A DNA stretch of 48,655 bases from NCBI GenBank assembly GCA_965369325.1, contig CBDUQI010000015.1, forward strand, positions 1-48,655. Reading direction: 5' to 3'. This document shows positions 9,441-18,089 of this stretch, piece by piece (within the stretch, counting starts at the first letter, position 1; each line of letters begins with the position of its first letter). Origin of the DNA: CBDUQI01 sp965369325. Lineage in GTDB: Bacteria; Pseudomonadota; Gammaproteobacteria; Steroidobacterales; JBCBZW01. Both the position numbers and the translations under genes were made by a program. The notes under the pieces were generated by a model. It searched no databases. It was given only the letters and a program-made list of their open reading frames with translations, and was not told the origin of the DNA.

Positions 9441-10943
9441 ATGTCCTTGAGAAGAAGTTCGATTCTGATGCTTTTGGGTTTGGCCATTACCGCGTCAGGA
9501 CTTCATGCCTGTAAGAATAAGACCGACAATAATTCAAGCAATCAGGAATCTGCGGCAAGTAACGTGTTTGGCGCATTTGATGATGCCGAGACTCTTCTTC
9601 TGAAGCCCGCAATTATGGTTGCGGGCAAAGAAGTGCAAGGGGTCTCCCTCAATCAGCGTATGGAAACGTATCAAACCCCCGGTGTTAGTCTCGCCCTATT
9701 TGATGCAGATGGTCTGCTGATGGAACGCACGTATGGGTTTGCAGCGTTGGACCCGGCAGTGCCCTTGGGATCAAGTCATATCTTCCAAGCAGCTTCTATA
9801 AGCAAGGCAATTACAGCTATCGCAGTGATGAGGCTTGTCGAACAAGGTATCTTAGACTTGGATGCGGATGTTCGTGATTATCTGGCGTCTTGGGAACTGC
9901 CAGTCAATGAGGTATTCGATCAGTCAGTGACGCTTCGACGATTACTCAGTCACAACGCAGGCATCACGGTTCACGGCTTTCAAGGGTATGAACAGCAAGA
10001 AGAGTTGCCGAGTCTGCAACAATCGCTATCGGGCATTGAACCTGCCAATAATCCTCCAGTATTCATCGGAAAGTTACCCGGCGAGAGTTTCGGCTATTCG
10101 GGTGGCGGCTATCTGATTATTCAACAAATTGTGGAAGATGTAACCGAACGACCGTTCAGAGAGATGATGGATGAGATGGTTCTACAGCCAGTTGGTATGA
10201 GACAGACGTCATTTGACATCGTATCAGAGGCAAATAGCTCCTCCAAATATGCGCGCGGCTATTCGGTAGATGACGGTGTTCTCCAGGGCGGATGGCGAGT
10301 TTATCCAGAAGCGGCGGCGGCTGGCATTTGGACGACTGCGATAGACCTTGCCAAGCTTGGTAGTGAACTACTTCAAATACATGAAGGGAAGACAGACGGC
10401 ATTCTTTCGCACGCGAGTCTTGTTGAAATGACACGCTTAACCGCAGGCTCTTGGGGCCTTGGCGTCAGAGTTTCATCGGATAGACAGATCGACTCATTTG
10501 GACATGGCGGCAACAATTTTGGGTATTCTTCGGATTTTCTTGTTGTCAGCGGGGCTGGACAAGGAGTGGTCATCTTGACCAATGGCGATGCTGAGCTTGG
10601 CGCACTGGTCGGTGAAATTCGTAAGGCGATCGCGGAAATCTATGGCTGGGCGGGACTTGGGCCGGAAGTTCGAACGCCAGCAAATATCCCCGTGGAGAAA
10701 TTAGTCATGTTTGCCGGATCCTACCAAGAGTCAAGCGGATTTACCTTTGCGGTGATTTTTGATGGTGACGAACTTTTTATTAACGCGGCACCACTTGGGC
10801 CAAAGCCTGTACGATTATACCCTCAAACGGAACATCGTTTTTTCGTGCTCCCAAGTGGCCTACCCTTCGAATTCTATTTAGATGATCAAGGGAATGTAGA
10901 TGGAGTCAAAATAGGTTCGCGCGATGCGAAGCGGCTACAATAG
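9441..10943 (+). CDS. Beta-lactamase-family serine hydrolase, predicted lipoprotein
   Basis: A 500-residue penicillin-binding-protein-like serine hydrolase. The N-terminal hydrophobic stretch ends in the lipobox S-G-L-H-A-C24, so it is probably anchored to a membrane facing the periplasm. The catalytic SxxK is S119-I-S-K122, the second-motif tyrosine is in FGYSGGGY near residue 215, and the third motif is FGHGGNNFGY near residue 355. About 110 residues after that form an extra C-terminal domain. Such proteins include esterases, D-aminopeptidases and class C beta-lactamases; activity cannot be told from sequence. It stands alone within the A+T-richer stretch. Confidence 0.85.
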   Translation: MSLRRSSILMLLGLAITASGLHACKNKTDNNSSNQESAASNVFGAFDDAETLLLKPAIMVAGKEVQGVSLNQRMETYQTPGVSLALFDADGLLMERTYGFAALDPAVPLGSSHIFQAASISKAITAIAVMRLVEQGILDLDADVRDYLASWELPVNEVFDQSVTLRRLLSHNAGITVHGFQGYEQQEELPSLQQSLSGIEPANNPPVFIGKLPGESFGYSGGGYLIIQQIVEDVTERPFREMMDEMVLQPVGMRQTSFDIVSEANSSSKYARGYSVDDGVLQGGWRVYPEAAAAGIWTTAIDLAKLGSELLQIHEGKTDGILSHASLVEMTRLTAGSWGLGVRVSSDRQIDSFGHGGNNFGYSSDFLVVSGAGQGVVILTNGDAELGALVGEIRKAIAEIYGWAGLGPEVRTPANIPVEKLVMFAGSYQESSGFTFAVIFDGDELFINAAPLGPKPVRLYPQTEHRFFVLPSGLPFEFYLDDQGNVDGVKIGSRDAKRLQ

Positions 10944-11002
10944 ATAACGTTCGCTAACCGTTCACGCTTGCTGGCTAGAAGCTCGAATGGCCGCTTCCAG
11001 CC

Positions 11003-11047
11003 CGGGCGGTCTGCGCTAGGATTGACAACCGACGGTTAACGACCCAC
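11003..11047. repeat. Dispersed intergenic repeat, copy 3
   Basis: A 45-base segment, running from CGGGCGGTCTGCG to GGTTAACGACCCA, that matches the 3' part of the copy at 6717-6770 with only a few substitutions. It lies between the convergent ends of the serine hydrolase and the DUF5519 gene. Confidence 0.75.
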
Positions 11048-11085
11048 AGTCGACATTTATACAACTGTCTAACCATCGATTGCCG

Positions 11086-11403
11086 CTATCTTAGCGTTAT
11101 GGCCACTTTCACGAGGCGTATCATTTCCGCGAGATGACTCTCGCGTGTAAAACGAACAATCAGCCAGGTTCCACCATTTTTTCGATTAGGGTGTCCTACT
11201 CGATTAGGTGCATGAGTTAGCCTCTCTCGCTTGACAACTTCCGGCGAGAGCCGGATGTCCAGCTCGTTATTCCCGTGAAAGTGGGCAACCTCTTTACCTC
11301 TGTAATCAATTACCATGAAGTCTCGTTCTGGCTTCCAAAGGCGCACATCGATGCCCGGGATTTTCTCGAGCTCATCAATCAATATTTTGCGTAGTTTAGC
11401 CAT
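11086..11403 (-). CDS. DUF5519 (luciferase-domain) family protein
   Basis: A 105-residue protein starting at the ATG at 11403, preceded by GGAG on the minus strand. The frame is open further upstream, but the added residues have no domain character. The pattern GKEVAHFHGNNELDIRLS, then a basic segment, then NGGTWLIVRFTRESHLAEMIRLV matches the DUF5519/luciferase-domain family, whose members usually occur as short stand-alone proteins of unknown function. The name does not imply light production. It is convergent with the serine hydrolase. Confidence 0.75.
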   Translation of the reverse strand: MAKLRKILIDELEKIPGIDVRLWKPERDFMVIDYRGKEVAHFHGNNELDIRLSPEVVKRERLTHAPNRVGHPNRKNGGTWLIVRFTRESHLAEMIRLVKVAITLR

Positions 11404-11781
11404 GCCCCCTTTCTCCATAGAATGGATATGAACCGTTAACCTTAAACACACACTGATAAACTTGCCAGCGCCAGTGTCTGCTATCAGCTTCTGGTCGTAC
11501 CCCTCCGCCCGAGCAGTTGACTTGACTGTCCGGTTTCGCCGAAGCTGACGAACAGACAATCAAAAAGCCGATCGTTTGCGCGAGTTCGACTCCCATCGAC
11601 GGAGAAAACGGCGCTGTTGTCGTACTAAGTTCAGATCGGTCACGTTAAGCGACAAGCCGAGTTACTATTGCGGCGGGGCGATGGTCCGTAGCCTCCCGAA
11701 GCCGGCGCGCTTGTGAGATTCTATCGTTACGTCGTCGCTAAAGACTGCCGACGACCTAATCTGCAAACTGAGGTACTCACG
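11404..11781. other. Gap with no supported gene
   Basis: 378 bases between the divergent DUF5519 and EF-hand genes. Weak open frames exist on the minus strand (for example the extension of the DUF5519 frame to 11559), but I see no domain, ribosome site or repeat. It probably holds the two promoters; no clear -35/-10 pair stands out. Confidence 0.4.
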
Positions 11782-12030
11782 ATGAATGGCAAGAACGTTC
11801 TACTGGCCGCCTGTGTGCTGGCCGCTGCCGGCGCGCACGCCGGCGACTACGGCAAATGGTTCGACAAGATGGACGCGAACGCCGACGGTTATTTGTCGGC
11901 CGCCGAGCTCGGCGAAAAGAAGGCGCACAAGATCGACAAGATGGACACCGATGGCGACGGCCTGATCTCTCGCCAGGAGTTACACGCCTACAAGGCCGCC
12001 AAGTCGCACAAGAAAGACGATACGGCCTAA
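11782..12030 (+). CDS. Small exported EF-hand calcium-binding protein
   Basis: An 82-residue protein. The start at ATG 11782 is chosen because it follows TGAGGT and gives a clean signal peptide (MNGKNVLLAACVLAAAGAHA, cleaved before GDYGK). The mature ~60 residues contain two EF-hand loops, DANADGYLSAAE and DTDGDGLISRQE, with all oxygen-ligand positions filled. Probably a periplasmic calcium-binding protein; its partner is unknown. A GC-rich inverted repeat at 12048-12077 just after the stop may end the transcript. Confidence 0.85.
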   Translation: MNGKNVLLAACVLAAAGAHAGDYGKWFDKMDANADGYLSAAELGEKKAHKIDKMDTDGDGLISRQELHAYKAAKSHKKDDTA

Positions 12031-12275
12031 CGCCGATGTCGTACCTGGCGCCGGCTTGGGTGATGTCTTGCCGGCGCTCCATTCCGTCGAGCGGTTGCTT
12101 GTGGGCTCGCCGCCTGCGGTCACCGTCTCAAACCTTCGTTATTGAGACCGCGCGAACGGCTGGTGTTGGCCGTTTTACGACAAAGCGCGCCGTTGTCTTA
12201 GGCTGTATCATCGGGCCGTAATCGACCCAAAGGCGACATTGACCGATGTGTCAGTTCAGTCGAGAGATTTCAATT

Positions 12276-12473
12276 ATGGGTGGACTAAAAAAGGTTCCGA
12301 GTGAAGGTGGCTCGGGTGGAAAACGCGGCCACTCCAGTATGGAGCATTGGGCGTACACGGACGAGATCAAGGATGCCGCCCGTCGAAAGAGACGACAGGG
12401 CGACGACGAGGCAGCGCAGCAGGGGCTGGAAGACGTTACCGACGCTGACGAATCTGAGTCGAATGACTCCTGA
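12276..12473 (+). CDS. Small conserved hydrophilic protein of unknown function
   Basis: A 65-residue charged protein. The start at 12276 follows GAGAG by nine bases, and it carries a Gly-rich basic N-terminal segment (SGGKRGHSSMEHW) followed by YTDEIKDAARRKRR and an acidic tail. I have the impression that the GHS-MEHW / YTDEIK-AAR-RRR pattern recurs in short uncharacterised bacterial proteins, but I cannot name a family. No function is claimed; nucleic-acid association is conceivable from the basic patch. Confidence 0.5.
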   Translation: MGGLKKVPSEGGSGGKRGHSSMEHWAYTDEIKDAARRKRRQGDDEAAQQGLEDVTDADESESNDS

Positions 12474-12584
12474 TGGCCGCGAGCTGTTCTCTGGCTGATG
12501 ACTCTGCAACGTCTGCTTTGCAGTGGGTCAGTACTTTCTAACCTAATAGGTGTTTACTCTTGCGCTAAACAGGAGGACCACGAA

Positions 12585-12671
12585 ATGCGGTCCTTCCCTA
12601 CCGTAGTTACTGGTCGTTTACTAGAAAATCGTCGAGGCGATACGGAGCGGAACACCGCCGAGCTTTCCTAA
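12585..12671 (+). CDS. Possible 28-residue small ORF
   Basis: ATG at 12585 lies 8 bases after a perfect AGGAGG (12571-12576). It encodes MRSFPTVVTGRLLENRRG followed by a charged tail and ends at TAA 12669-12671, ten bases before the converging dockerin gene. A hairpin (AGGACC 12574-12579 with GGTCCT 12589-12594) covers the ribosome site and start. It is too short to judge coding by composition, so it may be spurious. Confidence 0.25.
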   Translation: MRSFPTVVTGRLLENRRGDTERNTAELS

Positions 12672-12680
12672 ACGTTTCAG

Positions 12681-14378
12681 CTAACCATCGCACAGGTTGC
12701 TTTGCGCGCTTGGCCCCGGGGTGCCGAAGAACACGGCTTTCAGCAAACTCAGATCGACGAAGTCGGTACTGCCGTTGCCGTCCATGTCCGTTTCACCCGG
12801 ACCAAAGAACTCCGCCTTCATAATGGCCAGATCGCCAAAATCGATCATGCAGTTGTCGTCGAAATCACCATCACACAAATTGCCGTAACCATCTGCATCA
12901 GTGTCCAGTTGGTCGGGGTTGGCTAACGCCAGGCAGTTGTCGGACTGGTCGTCAATGCCGTCGTTGTCGTCATCGACAATGGCGCCGCAGTCAGTGGCCG
13001 CGACGGTAAAATCGTCAACTTGCGCGTACCAATCAAAGTCTGCCTGATAGGCAATACATACGTAACCGTTCTGCGCCGGCATGGCGGCACTGATTGCGGC
13101 GCCTGCCCCCTGGAAGGTGCCCACGTTGCGGTCAGTGCTGAATACGGAGGTATAACTAGCGATGGTTCCCGGCGCGGGCGCCTGGGTACCGACCAGAATC
13201 TGCAGCGCGTCGCTGCCTTCGCCGGCTGGGAAAATCTGGTAGTTGGCCAGCGCCTGCACCTGCGTGCCAGTGCTGGCGGAGACATCAATCTGTGGTGAGC
13301 ACAGATAGGCCTCGATGCCGCCCGGGCCAGCCTGGTCGCTGTCCACGCACGCGGCCTCACCGCTGCCACCGGTGTAATTGTCGGGGGTGAGTAATCCCGC
13401 GCCGCAGATGCCATCGTCGGTGGTACCCCAGTCAACAGCGTTGGTGCCAACGTTAAAGACCGTCCAGCCGCTGAGATCGCCTGCTCCCTGCTCGTCAAAG
13501 TCTTCGCTAAAGCACGGCTCGGTACATACGCTGGGGACTGGCGGTAATACATTACCGGTGAGCATCTGTACGTCGTCCAGGAACATGTTAGTGAAATCGT
13601 TGGGCGGACCGCCCAGGCCCTGCGTTGTGGCGACAAAATTTATGTCATGCGTGGCGTTGTCGTTGTAAGGCCCGCCTGCAGCGGCCACCAGATCGACGGT
13701 GTTCAACTGATAGCCGGCGTCGGTCGTATCGCACAGAACGGTCGCGACTAGGTTTTGATCAATCCGCACTTCAATGTTGTCGGTAAGCGGTGAGGCGCAA
13801 CTCAGACGGCGGGTGTAGAAGCTAAGCTGTGTCGCGGTCGCGGGGATCGTCGCCGTCTGCGTCAATGTGCTGTTGGCTAGCCCCTGTGTATCCAGCACGC
13901 CGCCAAACCAACCATAGTGCGTCCCTGTGCGCGCGACATTCGCGCCGCAGGTCTCGGGCGAGCAGATAGGCGGAAGAAAATCGCCTGACTCGGACCAGAA
14001 CGGGTTGTTGCCCGCGCCGTTGACACCGCCCAACTCAAGGCCGCCATCACCCACCGCGTTCTCATCCGCCGATGCCTCGCTGGCCGTGCAGGAAAAGCCG
14101 GTTTCTACGGTGCAGGTGCTGGAGCAGCCATCGCCGTCATTCAGGTTGCCGTCATCACATTGCTCGCCCGCATCAGGCTCGCTGTCGCCGCATACGGCCA
14201 GTCGCGTCAACGGGGCAGGGCTGGTGGTGGCGGATTGCCATGCTGGCGCAGGTTCGCCGGCCATTAGTGGCGTTGAAATGATGGCGACGAGCGCGGCGCC
14301 CGTCATCGCCATGCTGCGGCAAAGACGGATGGGTGCTGCGCGTCGGCAGCGCGAGAAATTGGCTGGCGAGGTAAGCAT
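12681..14378 (-). CDS. Secreted protein with DUF4215, TSP3 and dockerin-like repeats
   Basis: A 565-residue exported protein. The signal peptide spans about residues 1-40. A cysteine-rich DUF4215-type repeat (CGDSEPDAGEQCDDGN, SCTVETGFSC) follows at about 63-98, and then two beta-rich segments containing FSEDFDEQGAGDLSGW that look like carbohydrate-binding-type jelly rolls. Near the C-terminus come a thrombospondin type 3 repeat (DDDNDGIDDQSDNC) and two dockerin-like calcium loops with DFGDLAIMKAEFFG and DFVDLSLLKAVFFG, ending in PGPSAQSNLCDG. Probably surface-attached or secreted; no enzymatic domain was seen. A GGAGG ribosome site precedes the ATG at 14378. Confidence 0.8.
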   Translation of the reverse strand: MLTSPANFSRCRRAAPIRLCRSMAMTGAALVAIISTPLMAGEPAPAWQSATTSPAPLTRLAVCGDSEPDAGEQCDDGNLNDGDGCSSTCTVETGFSCTASEASADENAVGDGGLELGGVNGAGNNPFWSESGDFLPPICSPETCGANVARTGTHYGWFGGVLDTQGLANSTLTQTATIPATATQLSFYTRRLSCASPLTDNIEVRIDQNLVATVLCDTTDAGYQLNTVDLVAAAGGPYNDNATHDINFVATTQGLGGPPNDFTNMFLDDVQMLTGNVLPPVPSVCTEPCFSEDFDEQGAGDLSGWTVFNVGTNAVDWGTTDDGICGAGLLTPDNYTGGSGEAACVDSDQAGPGGIEAYLCSPQIDVSASTGTQVQALANYQIFPAGEGSDALQILVGTQAPAPGTIASYTSVFSTDRNVGTFQGAGAAISAAMPAQNGYVCIAYQADFDWYAQVDDFTVAATDCGAIVDDDNDGIDDQSDNCLALANPDQLDTDADGYGNLCDGDFDDNCMIDFGDLAIMKAEFFGPGETDMDGNGSTDFVDLSLLKAVFFGTPGPSAQSNLCDG

Positions 14379-14602
14379 GAGAGATCCTCCATGGCCTCGT
14401 TTGGTGTTGTTCCGACCAGTTGAGGTGGCCGTTGTGCTTTGCCATTAGTGTAGCGCATTGGCTGTCACGCCACTTCCACAGCGCTTGGGATGGCGCTTTG
14501 CGCCGCCATGTCACCTCACCATTTGCGGACACGGGCTAATTGCGTCTATAAATAAAGGACAAACTGCATAATCTCCCACGCAGTGCCCTATGGAGGTGCA
14601 TT

Positions 14603-16570
14603 ATGTTTACAGTGAGTCGTAACTCTGCTTTGTCCAAATTATCAGGGTCGCGTGTATATCTGATTGCCCTCAGTCTCGCCTGGTGCCACGGTGCCGGCGC
14701 GCAAATTCTCTTTAGCGACGTCTCTTCGGCCTCCGGCGTGCAGTATGCACACGACGGTGATGTCGACGGGCCGGGCGGTGGCGGCGCAGCCTGGGTGGAC
14801 ATCGACAACGATGGCGACGACGATCTCTACGCCACCCAAGGCGTTGGCTGCAATCCGCTGTATCAGAACAATGGCGACGGTACTTTTACGCCGCTGATTG
14901 ACGCTGCGGGTGCGAGCGACTGTGCCGGGGTTGCACACGGCGTTGCGGCGGCCGACTACGACAACGACGGCGATCAGGATCTGTTGGTCACGAACAACGG
15001 CCCCAACAAGCTGTTCAAAAACATGCTGATCGAAACCGGCGCGGTTGCCTTTACGGATGTCACCGCAGCGGCTGGCCTGGGCGATGCGGATTTCAATTCC
15101 GCCAGTGCCAACTGGGGCGATTTTGATCGTGATGGCAATCTGGATTTGTTCATCAACAATCACCTGATTACCAATACGCCTGAGTTTTCCTGCGGGGAGG
15201 ACGGGCTGTGGCATTCGCAGGGTGATGGCACCTTCGTGAACATTGCCTCGCAGACCGGCGTAGGCCTCTCGGGCGATATCGGCAAAGCCGGATGCCCGCT
15301 GGCCAGTGCCTTCTCTGATTACGATCACGACGGCGACCCCGATTTGATGGTGATCATGGATCTGGCGATTCCGTCGCAGAACGATGTGCCCACGCGGTTG
15401 TTCCGCAACGACGGCCCGGACGGCATGGGCGGCTGGCTGTTTACCGACGTGAGTGATTTCGCCAGCTTCAACTGGGTGCAGGCCGGTATGGGTATCGCCG
15501 TCGCGGACTTTGATCGCAATGGGCTGCTGGACTACTACGTGAGCGATCTGGCGAATAACGAGCTGGCCGTGAACAATGGCGATGGCACGTTTACCGAGAG
15601 TGCGGTGGCGTTCGGCGTCGAGGCCAACGACAGCGACATCTGGGGCTGGTTCGGTCTGGTGAGTTGGGGCACGGGCTTCTCTGACCTGGACTTAGATGGC
15701 TGGCAGGACTTGGTGGTGTGCCACGGCGGTGCACCGCTGGACAAGTACCCCGGCGCATTTGGCGGGCTGGCCTACACGCAGGAAACCCCGTGCTATGTCT
15801 ACCGCAGCCGCCTAGCGGGTGTGGGCGACTTTCAGGAACTGCACACCGCACTGGGTGTGACTGCCACCGGTTACTATCGGGGTGTCGCATTTTCCGATTT
15901 CGACAATGATGGCGATGTGGATATGCACTTTAGCAATCTGCAGGGCCTCAACCGTCTGTACCGAAATAACGCGACAGGCCTGAACGCCTTTACCTGGCTA
16001 AAAGTGAAAGTGACCGGTAGCATCAGCAATCGCGACGGCATTGGCGCAAAGGTATGGGTGCGTACCGGTCAGGATACCCAGCTGCGTGAGATTGACGGCG
16101 GCTCCTCGCATCTGTCGCGCAACACACTCACCGCCCACTTTGGCATGCAGAGTGCACAGACGGGTGATGTGACGGTGACCTTCCCCAGCGGCATTACTCA
16201 GGAGCAGTTGTTTGTTGACGTCGACCAGACGCTGCAGGTGGACGAGCCGCTGGTGAGCGCAGAGTTCTTGCGTACCACGCAAGTGGCCGCGCCTGGGGCG
16301 CTGGCTGCAGCCAATGTACGGATTACCAATCACAGTACCCAAAACCAGACTCGCGACTTGTGGGTATCTCAGGTAAGCGCTAGTGGCGAGACCTCAGTGG
16401 GGGCGGCCAGCAGCGTCACGCTGGGACCGGGCGCGAGCACTCTGCGCCGTGTGCTGCTCAGCGCCAGCGCGCAATCGGGTGTGCAGCGCTACGGCGTGCG
16501 TCTGGGCACGTTTGATACCAACGCGACACATCGCCACCACATGCGGTTGGTGGTCCCGCTCAGCGAGTAG
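14603..16570 (+). CDS. Secreted FG-GAP/VCBS-repeat protein with ASPIC/UnbV domain
   Basis: A 655-residue exported protein. After a signal peptide of about 35 residues, seven calcium loops of the FG-GAP type follow at roughly 50-60 residue spacing: WVDIDNDGDDDLY, AADYDNDGDQDLL, WGDFDRDGNLDLF, FSDYDHDGDPDLM, VADFDRNGLLDYY, FSDLDLDGWQDLV and FSDFDNDGDVDMH. These form a predicted integrin-like beta-propeller. The C-terminal part (about 460-560) matches the ASPIC/UnbV module (LKVKVTG, RDGIGAKVWV, TFPSGITQ). A GGAGG site precedes ATG 14603. A strong hairpin terminator lies at 16592-16632. Role unknown; adhesion or surface exposure is likely. Confidence 0.85.
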   Translation: MFTVSRNSALSKLSGSRVYLIALSLAWCHGAGAQILFSDVSSASGVQYAHDGDVDGPGGGGAAWVDIDNDGDDDLYATQGVGCNPLYQNNGDGTFTPLIDAAGASDCAGVAHGVAAADYDNDGDQDLLVTNNGPNKLFKNMLIETGAVAFTDVTAAAGLGDADFNSASANWGDFDRDGNLDLFINNHLITNTPEFSCGEDGLWHSQGDGTFVNIASQTGVGLSGDIGKAGCPLASAFSDYDHDGDPDLMVIMDLAIPSQNDVPTRLFRNDGPDGMGGWLFTDVSDFASFNWVQAGMGIAVADFDRNGLLDYYVSDLANNELAVNNGDGTFTESAVAFGVEANDSDIWGWFGLVSWGTGFSDLDLDGWQDLVVCHGGAPLDKYPGAFGGLAYTQETPCYVYRSRLAGVGDFQELHTALGVTATGYYRGVAFSDFDNDGDVDMHFSNLQGLNRLYRNNATGLNAFTWLKVKVTGSISNRDGIGAKVWVRTGQDTQLREIDGGSSHLSRNTLTAHFGMQSAQTGDVTVTFPSGITQEQLFVDVDQTLQVDEPLVSAEFLRTTQVAAPGALAAANVRITNHSTQNQTRDLWVSQVSASGETSVGAASSVTLGPGASTLRRVLLSASAQSGVQRYGVRLGTFDTNATHRHHMRLVVPLSE

Positions 16571-16591
16571 TCCGCCACCTTGTTCCGTAAC

Positions 16592-16632
16592 CGCTCGCGC
16601 CGACAACTCTGTCGGCGCGAGCGAGCTCTTTT
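16592..16632 (+). terminator. Rho-independent terminator
   Basis: A 13-base-pair perfect stem (CGCTCGCGCCGAC at 16592-16604 with GTCGGCGCGAGCG at 16611-16623) with a 6-base loop, followed by TTTT at 16629-16632. It ends the FG-GAP/ASPIC transcript. Confidence 0.8.
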
Positions 16633-16679
16633 ACGTGTATCTTTGGCGCCTCCACCTACTTGGAGTCAGACGCCAGACA

Positions 16680-18041
16680 ATGAAAGCGATTAGCGAACCC
16701 GCCCGGCAGACACCGGTGCTGGCCCAGGCCGATGTGTTGGTGGTTGGCAGCGGCCCGGGCGGTCTGGCGGCCGCGCTGGGCGCCGCCCGTGCCGGTGCCT
16801 CAGTCATTTTGCTCGAACGCAATGGTTGCTTCGGCGGTAATATCACGCAGGTGGGGGTGGAAGGCTTCGCCTGGTATCGACACGAGCATACGGTAGACAG
16901 CGAAGGTGTTGGCATCGAGTTTGAGGCGCGGGCTAAGTCCATGGGCGCGGCGCAGCCGGAGCCCCAGTCGGATAGCCACGCGCTGGATGCGGAGATGTTC
17001 AAGTACGTCGCCGACTGCCTGGTGCAGGAGGCCGGCATCGAGCCTTTACTGCATTGCACGGTGGTGGCACCCGTGATGGAAGGCAACGCGGTCGCGGGCG
17101 TTATCGTCGAGAGTAAATCCGGGCGTCAGGCCGTATTGGGTAAATGCGTTGTCGATGCGACGGGTGACGCCGATGTCGCGCACCTGAGCGGCGCACCCAC
17201 ACACAAGGCGCCGCGTGAGGAACTGATGGGCGCCTCGGTGATGTTCCATATGTGCGGCGTGGATAAGCAGAAGTTTATTCAGGGCGTGTACGCTGACCCG
17301 CAGACCTACAAAGACTGGGAAGGCGGTGAGTGGAGTATCGAGACCACTGGAAAAGAGGACAAGATGTTCTCGCCCTTTTTGCGCAAACCGTTTGAGCAGG
17401 CGATGGAGGCGGGGGTTATCCCGCGCGATCTCACCACCATCGGTGGCACTTGGGGTGCGATCTCAGAGCAGGGCGATCTTACGTATCTCAATCTTGTGCA
17501 TCTGGCCGGCGTGGATGGCACCGACATGCGCAGCCTGACTGAAGGTGAAATGGAGGGACGCCGCCAGGCCGTCATGGCAGTGGAGGCGATCCGTCGGTTT
17601 ACGCCCGGGTGCGCCAACGCAAAGCTGCGCAATTTCGGCATGACCATTGGCATTCGCGATACGCGAAAAATTGATGCGCGGTACAACATGCGCGCGGTTG
17701 ATGTGCGCGAGCAGGGCCGCTTTGACGACACCGTCGGGATTTTTCCAGAGTTCATTGATGGTTACGGCATTTTGATTCTGCCCACGACCGGACGCTATTT
17801 TCAGGTGCCTTACCGGGCGTTGCTGCCGAAGAAGGTGGAAAACCTGCTGGTGGCAGGACGCAGCATTGGTGGCGACAGAGACAGCCACGCCGCAGTGCGT
17901 AATATGATGTGCTGCACGGTGTCGGGCCAGGGTGCAGGGGTGGCGGCCGCGTTGAGCGTCGCCAGTGGGCGTGGACCGCGCGATGTAAACATTGTCGCCG
18001 TGCAGGGCGAATTAAAACGCCAGCAAGTGCGCCTGTATTGA
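16680..18041 (+). CDS. FAD-dependent oxidoreductase
   Basis: A 453-residue flavoprotein of the FAD_oxidored type. The dinucleotide-binding motif G23-S-G25-P-G-G28 sits in a strand-helix (DVLVVGSGPGGLAAALGA), with LLERNGCFGGNIT following as expected for the ribose- and isoalloxazine-binding region, and a C-terminal NLLVAGRSIGGDRDSHAAVRNM supplying the second FAD contact. The start is ATG 16680, not the longer upstream frame, which crosses the terminator; GGAG lies about 14 bases upstream. Substrate unknown. It may belong to the neighbouring catabolic genes, as the lipoprotein hydrolase follows 48 bases later on the same strand. Confidence 0.85.
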   Translation: MKAISEPARQTPVLAQADVLVVGSGPGGLAAALGAARAGASVILLERNGCFGGNITQVGVEGFAWYRHEHTVDSEGVGIEFEARAKSMGAAQPEPQSDSHALDAEMFKYVADCLVQEAGIEPLLHCTVVAPVMEGNAVAGVIVESKSGRQAVLGKCVVDATGDADVAHLSGAPTHKAPREELMGASVMFHMCGVDKQKFIQGVYADPQTYKDWEGGEWSIETTGKEDKMFSPFLRKPFEQAMEAGVIPRDLTTIGGTWGAISEQGDLTYLNLVHLAGVDGTDMRSLTEGEMEGRRQAVMAVEAIRRFTPGCANAKLRNFGMTIGIRDTRKIDARYNMRAVDVREQGRFDDTVGIFPEFIDGYGILILPTTGRYFQVPYRALLPKKVENLLVAGRSIGGDRDSHAAVRNMMCCTVSGQGAGVAAALSVASGRGPRDVNIVAVQGELKRQQVRLY

Positions 18042-18089
18042 ACAACGCGTCGCTCACTATCCAGGCGGTGCATCAGATTGGAGTTAAGC

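Noticed and set aside
6124..11100. Integron attC sites
   Set aside because: The repeats contain GTTAAC but not a matching GTTRRRY/RYYYAAC pair with the paired core geometry, and no integrase is visible.
11560..11600. tRNA-like GAGTTCGACTCCC
   Set aside because: The T-arm stem does not pair and no cloverleaf can be built.
12923..13636. Minus-strand 237-codon ORF overlapping the dockerin gene
   Set aside because: Same strand, other frame, Arg/Ser/Pro/Thr-rich shadow; no ribosome site or domain.
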